DNA from: Planctomycetota bacterium
GTDB lineage: Bacteria > Planctomycetota > UBA1135
Direction of reading: 5' to 3'
Assembly (NCBI GenBank): GCA_027623295.1
Contig: JAQBXR010000005.1
Location: forward strand, 62,001 to 126,000
DNA: 64,000 bases
Part shown: in pieces, positions 57,957 to 64,000 of the stretch
How the letters are laid out: the number at the start of each line of letters is the position of its first letter
Numbering within the stretch: position 1 is the first letter of the stretch
Position numbers and translations under genes: made by a program
Notes under the pieces: generated by a model
The model's input: only the letters and a program-made list of their open reading frames with translations
What the model was told of the DNA's origin: nothing
Database searches by the model: none

Positions 57957-60352
57957 ACCGCGGTTTACGTTTATTCGGCATATCCGGGGCAGCGTTAACA
58001 CTGCTTTGGGTTGCCGTCGACCTTCAACGTCACGTTGAGGAGTCTGCATCTCTTGGCGCTGGCGATGAAAAACCGCCGCCAGGATTTCGTCAACGCATGC
58101 GCGGCTTAGGTTGGACCGAGATTTCTTTTAAGGGTCATGTCGAGATGGAAGCTGAGAAGCGGTTCCCCCAAGAAGATGGAAGCGTGTTGGTTATGCCGAG
58201 TTATAAAGTAACTGGCTCCGACCCCATTCCACTCGGAGAAGGAATGCGTTTAGGGGAGTCTATAATTCGTTCTCCTGATGACGACTTGGCTGACGGGAAA
58301 GACACTTCCTTTGTAGTGACATCGCCCAAGGCATGGATTCCACTCGTTCAAGGCCAAGAACGATTTGCCTTTGACATGGACCGTCTCTGGCAACTGGAAG
58401 ACCCTGTCTTTGAAAAGGCGGACTTTCATAAGGGGAGTCCTTTACGCATTGAAACGGCGCATGCAGACCTTGATCCGGAAACCGACCAGATCTTCGGGCG
58501 CGGGCCTTTCTTGTTGGTCTCTGGAGATTTGCGGCTTGAGGGCTCGGATATTTTTTTTGATCCTGAGACATCGCGCGTGGAGTTTCAGCCCCTCGACGGC
58601 GAATTGCGCTGGAATATTCGTGATCAACACGGCGCCGTTTTTCAAGGCTTTAGTGATGGCCCAGGTTCCTTCTCTGAAAACTCAGCCGAAGGTTTCAGCT
58701 TAGAGTTTCACGCGATAGAACAAGCGCGCACCGTGTTCCCCGCGGAATCAGTCATGCCCGGCATATTGCTTACCCGCGATATGACTTTACATTTAGTGCC
58801 CTCTGCAGAAGGAGGTTGGCTGCCGGCCGGCGCGAACGCATTAGGCCCAACCAACTGGCAAGGTGACACCTTGAAAATGGTTGGCGCGGACAGTGAGGTG
58901 GTGTGGAAAGATAATGGTGACTTAGATTTCCTTACTGTGCTTGGGCCCGTAACCGTAACCCCGCTCGATGATTCCTTTGACTGGGCTTCGGCGAATAACT
59001 TTGCCCGCTTCCGACCAAAGTCAGAAGTTGTACGTTTGGAGGGTCAGGTCAAAGCAAAACATGGCCGAGGATTGTTAACCGGCGACTGGGCTGAACTTGG
59101 TCCGGATCAATGGGAGGTTGGCGGCTCCGTGGTTGCCGATGGCGACGAAGGGATTGCACAAGGTGATTTATTACACACCGACCGCAAAGGCAATTGGACC
59201 TTAAGTGGAGGCGCGGAAATCCAGCCGCAAGAAGGGCAAGTCGATTGGTTGCGGAGCCCTGAAATTCATTTCAATGAAAAGGGCCGCGTGTATACCGATG
59301 CTGGTTTTACCTTGCAGGCCACAGTGGATGAAAAACCACTCTTTGCGTCGGGGGATCAGTTAGATTCAAAGTTGGAGCGCGGACGTTCGGCAAACGACGA
59401 GCCGGTGCGACGCACTTCCGCAGATGGAAATCTGTATGTGCGTCATCAAGGCCGTGAACTGCGCGGAGCAAAACTGGAACAAACCGATGAAAAAGCTTTC
59501 CGTATTCTCGGAGACCCTGTCAGTAAAACACGCGTCACCGGGAACGCAGTGATCAATGAAACTCCCATTGCTTTAGATTGTGGGCGCCTTAGTTGGAACG
59601 GGACCGAAGTCACCATTGAAGACGCACCCTTGATCGAAGTCGACGCTGCAACGCTTGGGCTTCAGGGCGATGTCATCCAAATTCGTGCGCGCAAAATTAT
59701 GCAGCATGAAGCTGAAGGAGTTTGGGAACTCCGCGATGATGTCATCCTAAGTGGCGCGCTGGTTGGATCCGGTGATCGTGTCTTTTGGGAACCCGGCAAT
59801 GCTTTGAAGTTTTTCTCTGAGCGTCGCGACAGCAATGGCCAGGACAAGCTTGCGTTTATGCAAGGGACTCTTGAGGATGGTCGAGAGATTCAAGCGCGCG
59901 GTGAGCATATTGAATACGACGATCAAGGAAGGCTTTCGGTACACCATCAAGCCTACCTTGCAATGCGGCGGCCCAGCGATACGGCTCCGAACGAGTTGTG
60001 GGGTGATGAGGTAGAGCTTGGAGAAACAAGTGGTTGGGCGATTGGCAACGCACGCTTTCAAACAGCGGAGTCGCGAGGTTCCGCGCACCGTATTGATTGG
60101 ACGCGCGATCCAAACCTGGGCGACCTTGTCGTCTTGGAAAAAGATGCCGTCATTACCCGCGGCAACATTTTGGCCTCTGGCCCCCACCTCGAAGTCGACA
60201 CCCGCGTCGGTACCATCACTGCCATCGGCGCCGAGAACCTACCCGCCAAATTGCGTGCTGAAGATGGACGCACGGCAGTTGGGGATTGGCTGCGATATCA
60301 CCTCGATTCTGGCCGCTTTGAATCTCGCGGCGCCCGATTCGAATCGCCCTAG
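57953..60352 (+). CDS. Large LptC/LptA-like lipopolysaccharide-transport protein
   Basis: A 799-residue protein with one N-terminal helix (about 5-24) and an otherwise beta-rich sequence with many short segments of the SxxxxFDxDRLW and HxELDPETDQ type, consistent with repeated OstA/LptA/LptC beta-jelly-roll units. The N-terminal anchor corresponds to LptC, and later segments (AHADLDPETDQIFGRGP, RGEHIEYDDQGRL, ILASGPHLEVD) look like OstA repeats. It would form or extend the periplasmic bridge for LPS between LptB2FG and LptD. The start is a TTG that overlaps the kdsC TGA (TTGA). Its stop touches the next ATG directly. Confidence 0.75.
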   Translation: MNRGLRLFGISGAALTLLWVAVDLQRHVEESASLGAGDEKPPPGFRQRMRGLGWTEISFKGHVEMEAEKRFPQEDGSVLVMPSYKVTGSDPIPLGEGMRLGESIIRSPDDDLADGKDTSFVVTSPKAWIPLVQGQERFAFDMDRLWQLEDPVFEKADFHKGSPLRIETAHADLDPETDQIFGRGPFLLVSGDLRLEGSDIFFDPETSRVEFQPLDGELRWNIRDQHGAVFQGFSDGPGSFSENSAEGFSLEFHAIEQARTVFPAESVMPGILLTRDMTLHLVPSAEGGWLPAGANALGPTNWQGDTLKMVGADSEVVWKDNGDLDFLTVLGPVTVTPLDDSFDWASANNFARFRPKSEVVRLEGQVKAKHGRGLLTGDWAELGPDQWEVGGSVVADGDEGIAQGDLLHTDRKGNWTLSGGAEIQPQEGQVDWLRSPEIHFNEKGRVYTDAGFTLQATVDEKPLFASGDQLDSKLERGRSANDEPVRRTSADGNLYVRHQGRELRGAKLEQTDEKAFRILGDPVSKTRVTGNAVINETPIALDCGRLSWNGTEVTIEDAPLIEVDAATLGLQGDVIQIRARKIMQHEAEGVWELRDDVILSGALVGSGDRVFWEPGNALKFFSERRDSNGQDKLAFMQGTLEDGREIQARGEHIEYDDQGRLSVHHQAYLAMRRPSDTAPNELWGDEVELGETSGWAIGNARFQTAESRGSAHRIDWTRDPNLGDLVVLEKDAVITRGNILASGPHLEVDTRVGTITAIGAENLPAKLRAEDGRTAVGDWLRYHLDSGRFESRGARFESP

Positions 60353-62776
60353 ATGCTGACCACTCTTCTTCTGGCCTTCGCTGCACAAGCGGACCCGTCC
60401 CCCCCTCAAGCGCCAGAGCCGCAGGGTGGCTCACAGCTAGAGACCCGGGACATCTCGTCCGCGGAAGAGGGCGACGCCATGGTTTATCGCATATCCGAAA
60501 TGCGCTTGCTGACTCCTGAAATGGAAGTGCGGGCGGACCGGGTCACGCTATGGCTTGACCTGGAGGGTTATCGTCAACACTTAGGGCTTAGCGAACTTGG
60601 GCCGCCGGAAAGCGCTGAAGATTCGGCAATTCTGCCGAATCCCACTGGTGCCACCCTCTACTCTGGGCTCTGGAGCCGGAAAATCCTCCTTGCTCTTGGC
60701 CTGCCTGAAGACAACTCCTTGATTCGCGAGATTCGCCTTGAGGGACACGTGGAGATTCGCACCACCGAGGTGCACCTTTTTTGTGACCGTCTCCAGGATT
60801 GGCCAGTGGAAGGGCGTAGTTTGGCTTCGGTGGTGGAGATGAACCTTTCTGCAGGAAAAGGTGGTCCCAACGGATGGCCGGTGCGCCTGACCGCGGACCA
60901 GGTGGCTGAAAGCCCCGACGGCCTCATTATCGCCAGCGGCGCCACCCTTTCGACCTGCCTCGATCGCCCTCCTCACTACAGCGTTCATTTTAAGGAGCTC
61001 GTTGCTGAACCTCAGTCCAACGGGCGCTTTGTTTGGCATCCCTCTGGTGGTTGGCTGCAATTGGGTGGCGTTTCACTGCTACCGGTCCCAACCCCAGACT
61101 TTTCGCAGGAAAGTAACTTCCTCGGCTTCCGTGGCATCGTTTTCGGCTCCAGTCGGCGCCTCGGCAATTCCATTGCGCCTCGCTTTGGTGGACGTTCCGA
61201 GTCGGACGACGGGCGTAGCTCTCTCGATTGGACTTTCGAACCGACTTACAGTTCCGATCGCGGCTTCCCTCTAGAGCTTCGCCTTGAGGCAAAAGCTCCG
61301 GGCTATGAAACCACTTTTGATTTCTTCTATCTCAACGATCTGGGCGAGGATCAACATGGCCTCATCCGCTCCTTAGGTAGGGACTCTGACACTCGCAGCC
61401 GTTTACGCTGGGCAAACCGGTGGATTTTGGACGATCAGTGGTGGTTGGATTTTGATGTCGCCCTAACCTCAGACCCATTGGTAGACCCCGAATTCTTCCA
61501 ACGCATTTGGACCGATGAAAACGATGCTGAAACGGATCTTTTCCTGCGCCGCCGAACGGATGACAGCTTCTTCTCCGCCCACACGGTTTATCGCTTGGAC
61601 GATGTTGGCTTCACTCCATTTGAAGGCCTAGGCGATCCACCAGATGCGGCCCCCCAGTCCCTGGACGCACTTCCCGTTCTTAGTTTCGACGACTTCTCTA
61701 GCTCCATATTTGATTTGCCAACCAGCCCTTTGGGTGGTGGCGATAATGGTAGCCCGCTCAATTTTTCTTGGGGCGCCGAAGTTGGGCGCTTGCAATTACG
61801 CGACCGCGATTTAGTCGCAAGCCGTGGCCGCACCTTTGGCTCCCTCCCTACTACGGAAAGAACGCGCGGCCGATTCTGGGGAGAAGCCGCGGTGCCATTC
61901 AACCAGTCCGGTTTGTTTTTCCGCCCAGGTGTACGCGTGGAAGGTTCTATTTGGGAAGACGACTATCTTGGGGCTGAGCAAGATGAACAGTTATTCACCG
62001 AAGCCTTTTTCGAAACCGGAATGGTTATGGAAAAGCGCATGGATGCCGGATGGCGCCATTTGGTTTTACCACAACTGCGTTTCCGCTCTCGCACTGCCAA
62101 CCGCACCGCAGAGGGCCCATTGATTGATTTTGATGGCCACGACATTTTGGAAGATGGAGAAGTCTTAGAGTTTTCATTGCGCCAATTCTTTTATGCACCA
62201 AAGGGCGAAGGACCGTGGCTCGATGTGAACTTGCTCATGCCTTGGTATACCGACGCAGCCGATCTTCTTGACACCTCCACGGCTCCCTTCCCGCGTGGCC
62301 CGCAAAATGCAGGATTTGGCCCGGCAGAACTACGGGTCACTTGGACTCCCGGTGTGTACAACAAAACTCTTGATGGAGTGCGTTGGGATGCCCGCGTGCG
62401 TCATGACTTTGAGCGTGAGACCACCGAGGAATTGTTTACTCGCATCACCGTGCGACCTGACCGCAGCCTTTACTATGGCGCAGATTACTTCGAGGCTAGT
62501 GAGACTGATTTAGATTTTGCACTAGGCTCCGTTTTTGGCGGCGTTCGATTCAGCGAAGAGTGGGCCTTTGGCTTCCAGCAGTCAAAGAATTTTTCTGGGA
62601 ACGCTGGACTTCGTTCCGCCTATGCTGCGCAGTACTACGGCCACGACTTTCTTTTTGAGGTTGGCTATCAACTGGTGCAATCCACGGGTGAAGAAGGCGT
62701 TTTCTTCAACATTAGCCCCCGCTTCTTCGCTGACAGCTACGGAAGCCGCGACCTTGCTAAACTAAACTTCCAGTAA
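60353..62776 (+). CDS. LptD-like outer-membrane LPS-assembly protein
   Basis: An 807-residue protein with a signal peptide (MLTTLLLAFAAQADP) and a large beta-rich region. The N-terminal part (about 25-225) resembles the OstA-like domain of LptD (MRLLTPEMEVRADRVTLWLDLEG, GHVEIRTTEVHLFCDRL), and the C-terminal part (about 230-807) has the alternating strand pattern of a 26-strand barrel, ending in LAKLNFQ. Only a few cysteines are present, so the disulfide scheme of E. coli LptD is not evident. It follows the LptC/LptA-like gene with no gap (TAGATG). Confidence 0.82.
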   Translation: MLTTLLLAFAAQADPSPPQAPEPQGGSQLETRDISSAEEGDAMVYRISEMRLLTPEMEVRADRVTLWLDLEGYRQHLGLSELGPPESAEDSAILPNPTGATLYSGLWSRKILLALGLPEDNSLIREIRLEGHVEIRTTEVHLFCDRLQDWPVEGRSLASVVEMNLSAGKGGPNGWPVRLTADQVAESPDGLIIASGATLSTCLDRPPHYSVHFKELVAEPQSNGRFVWHPSGGWLQLGGVSLLPVPTPDFSQESNFLGFRGIVFGSSRRLGNSIAPRFGGRSESDDGRSSLDWTFEPTYSSDRGFPLELRLEAKAPGYETTFDFFYLNDLGEDQHGLIRSLGRDSDTRSRLRWANRWILDDQWWLDFDVALTSDPLVDPEFFQRIWTDENDAETDLFLRRRTDDSFFSAHTVYRLDDVGFTPFEGLGDPPDAAPQSLDALPVLSFDDFSSSIFDLPTSPLGGGDNGSPLNFSWGAEVGRLQLRDRDLVASRGRTFGSLPTTERTRGRFWGEAAVPFNQSGLFFRPGVRVEGSIWEDDYLGAEQDEQLFTEAFFETGMVMEKRMDAGWRHLVLPQLRFRSRTANRTAEGPLIDFDGHDILEDGEVLEFSLRQFFYAPKGEGPWLDVNLLMPWYTDAADLLDTSTAPFPRGPQNAGFGPAELRVTWTPGVYNKTLDGVRWDARVRHDFERETTEELFTRITVRPDRSLYYGADYFEASETDLDFALGSVFGGVRFSEEWAFGFQQSKNFSGNAGLRSAYAAQYYGHDFLFEVGYQLVQSTGEEGVFFNISPRFFADSYGSRDLAKLNFQ

Positions 62777-63150
62777 TGATGGCATTCATCGGTTCGACCG
62801 AGCTTGTGCTCGCTGCAGTGGTTGGCCTCCTACTTTTTGGTGGCCAACTGCCTGAGGTCATGCGCGAGATTGGAAAAATCTGGTTTGGCTTGCGTCGATC
62901 CCTCAATGACCTTAAACGAGAGTCCGGCCTCGACGATGCCATGCGCGACATCAAACGGGAGACCGATGACTTGCGCACAACTTCTTATGAGTGGCGCAAA
63001 GACATGGATCCCTTTGCTGGCCCGGCTAAAGATGAGCCGGCAACCGACGCTGATGCTGAAACAGACGCAGACGCAGACGCAAAATCTGAAGTTAAGCCAG
63101 AGTCCAAAGTGAATCCCGTTGGCCGGGATCCGCATCAGCCAAAAGACTAA
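62776..63150 (+). CDS. Twin-arginine translocase TatA/TatB-type protein
   Basis: A 124-residue protein with an N-terminal membrane helix (about 8-22; ELVLAAVVGLLLFGG), the LPEVMREIGK amphipathic helix start and a charged C-terminal tail with many Asp and Ala repeats (DADAETDADADAK). These are marks of TatA/TatB. It would form the pore or receptor part of the Tat translocase, which exports folded proteins such as the Gfo/Idh/MocA enzyme in this window. TatC is not present. The ATG overlaps the upstream TAA by one base (TAATG); a second ATG follows at once. Confidence 0.8.
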   Translation: MMAFIGSTELVLAAVVGLLLFGGQLPEVMREIGKIWFGLRRSLNDLKRESGLDDAMRDIKRETDDLRTTSYEWRKDMDPFAGPAKDEPATDADAETDADADAKSEVKPESKVNPVGRDPHQPKD

Positions 63151-63159
63151 GTGCGAGGC

Positions 63160-63699
63160 TTACAAGGCGTCGCGCAGTTCCGGAAAGGAACATGGGCGCG
63201 TCCTGGCATCAAGCTGCGGCAAGATGATGCTCTCGGCAGCTAGGCGACATGCACCGGTAGATCCTGGCATGACAAAGACCACGGTCTTGGCAATCAATCC
63301 GGCAGAGGCTCGCGACTGAATGCATGCCGTTCCAATTTCGGCAAAGCTTAATTGTCGGAAGAGCTCTCCAAATCCCGGCAGCGCCTTGTCATATAAAGGC
63401 TCGACCGCTTCTGGGGTGACATCGCGACTTGTGATTCCTGTTCCGCCGGTGACAAGAATGACATCGACCTCTTTCTCGGCAGCCCATGCTGCTACGGTTT
63501 TCTGGATTTCGACTTGTTCATCAGCAATCACTTTCCGCAAGGAAACCTGATGCCCTGCTTTCTTGCAGAGGTCTTCCAGTAAAGCGCCCGATTTATCGGT
63601 GCTCAAATCACGCGAATCTGAAATCGTCAGTACACGAATATCTTGCGCTAGAAAAGCACGGTCAGTGCCGCCATGCGCCTTAGGGGTTGCTTGTGACAT
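63160..63699 (-). CDS. moaB: Molybdenum cofactor biosynthesis protein, MoaB/MogA family
   Basis: Binds molybdopterin and helps insert molybdenum by adenylylation. The 179-residue protein shows VLTISDSRDLSTDKSG, VTGGTGITSRDVTPEAV and VFVMPGSTGACRLA, the three conserved loops. It belongs to the short MoaB/MogA group; which of the two cannot be told apart. It converges on the TatA-like gene with nine bases between the stops and is followed by the RNase HIII gene on the same strand. Confidence 0.93.
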   Translation of the reverse strand: MSQATPKAHGGTDRAFLAQDIRVLTISDSRDLSTDKSGALLEDLCKKAGHQVSLRKVIADEQVEIQKTVAAWAAEKEVDVILVTGGTGITSRDVTPEAVEPLYDKALPGFGELFRQLSFAEIGTACIQSRASAGLIAKTVVFVMPGSTGACRLAAESIILPQLDARTRPCSFPELRDAL

Positions 63700-63700
63700 T

Positions 63701-64000
63701 TCAGTTTTTCGCGAGGAAGGATTGTACGTTTTTAAAATGCACCTTTGCCACCTGACTTAACTCCCCTGCGGAATGCATCTGCAAAAACTCACGCAAGGCT
63801 GGTGGCACAGGACTACCGCTGCCGCGAGGAATGGTCATCGCCCAGGCCGAGGAAAGCTCTTCTATGCCAATCAAAAATTGCTCGCGCGCAAGAACCGATG
63901 CTGCTGCAACCGCAAGATGAGCTTCCGCCCGGGGAACCTCAACAACATTGAGGTTTGGATTAATCGCGTGTAGGCGTTTACTCACCGGACAAGATGGAGC
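63701..64000 (-). CDS. rnhC: Ribonuclease HIII, 3' part (partial)
   Basis: The C-terminal 99 residues of an RNase HII/HIII-type enzyme that cuts RNA in RNA-DNA hybrids. AHLAVAAASVLAREQFL matches the conserved AxAAASIxAR motif, and FLQMHSAGELSQVAKVHFKN with the Lys-Val-His-Phe segment is characteristic of the HIII branch. The N-terminal region with the catalytic acidic residues lies beyond the window edge; the open frame continues to base 64000 without a stop, so an internal ATG at 63985 is not the true start. Confidence 0.85.
   Translation of the reverse strand, partial: APSCPVSKRLHAINPNLNVVEVPRAEAHLAVAAASVLAREQFLIGIEELSSAWAMTIPRGSGSPVPPALREFLQMHSAGELSQVAKVHFKNVQSFLAKN

Noticed and set aside
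1-64000. tRNA, rRNA, CRISPR, insertion-sequence or prophage features
   Set aside because: No cloverleaf, conserved rRNA segment, direct-repeat/spacer array, transposase motif or integrase was seen on either strand; a tRNA scan would be decisive.

Overview
The window is a gene-dense bacterial chromosome segment of roughly 55% GC by eye. It contains no rRNA, recognisable tRNA, insertion sequence, phage gene or CRISPR array. Gene content points to a Gram-negative member of the PVC superphylum, most likely a planctomycete. The main clues are a giant PVC-type dehydrogenase / HEAT / cytochrome c / ThuA / FGE-like fusion beside a Tat-exported Gfo/Idh/MocA oxidoreductase, several ECF sigma factor loci (one with a TPR anti-sigma-like partner), a PilZ-methyltransferase fusion, and a complete-looking Kdo/LPS-export block. 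This taxonomic call is inference from gene content. Shine-Dalgarno sequences are weak or absent at many starts, so several starts were chosen from domain layout and from overlaps with neighbours.

Layout. 1-4.3 kb: an ABC exporter with a broken permease, a GNAT gene and a membrane sulfatase-like protein. 4.3-9.8 kb: the Gfo/Idh/MocA enzyme and the giant multi-domain fusion. 10-12.5 kb: glnA and pdxA, convergent. 12.5-16 kb: sigma factor, zinc-finger/TPR anti-sigma-like protein and secreted protein, preceded by a second divergent sigma-like gene. 16.3-17.3 kb: a PepSY protein and a MarR regulator. 17.3-25.9 kb: a possible metabolite cluster. It holds a GCS2 ligase fused to CBS domains, an aspartoacylase-family deacylase, a GST, an ArsC-like protein, a hydrolase/VTT/ATP-grasp triple fusion, a PlsC acyltransferase, an OlsB-like N-acyltransferase and a small frameshifted gene. 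26.2-27.9 kb: four tandem pilin copies, two intact and two gapped or truncated. 28-34 kb: purF, selU, transaldolase, formiminotransferase-cyclodeaminase and a haemolysin III protein. 34.3-39 kb: a stand-alone receiver, a kinase-receiver-kinase hybrid and a PilZ-methyltransferase. 39-42.8 kb: a methyltransferase, then lepB, ECF sigma, anti-sigma and a periplasmic protein in one overlapping operon. 42.8-47 kb: mgtE, two poorly known genes and a LeuA-like synthase. 47-56.4 kb: a long minus-strand run with an M50 protease, scpA, trxA, fmt, rsmB and less-known genes. 56.4-63.2 kb: kdsD, kdsC, an LptC/LptA-like protein, an LptD-like outer-membrane protein and a TatA-like protein, all coupled by short overlaps. 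63.2-64 kb: moaB and the 3' end of an RNase HIII gene.

Several convergent pairs overlap by exactly 4 bases at their stops and many co-directional pairs overlap by 1-8 bases, so the region is strongly compacted. The most unusual items are the tandem pilin array, the hydrolase/VTT/ATP-grasp fusion with its ligase and acyltransferase neighbours, the giant dehydrogenase fusion, and the dual-kinase hybrid.
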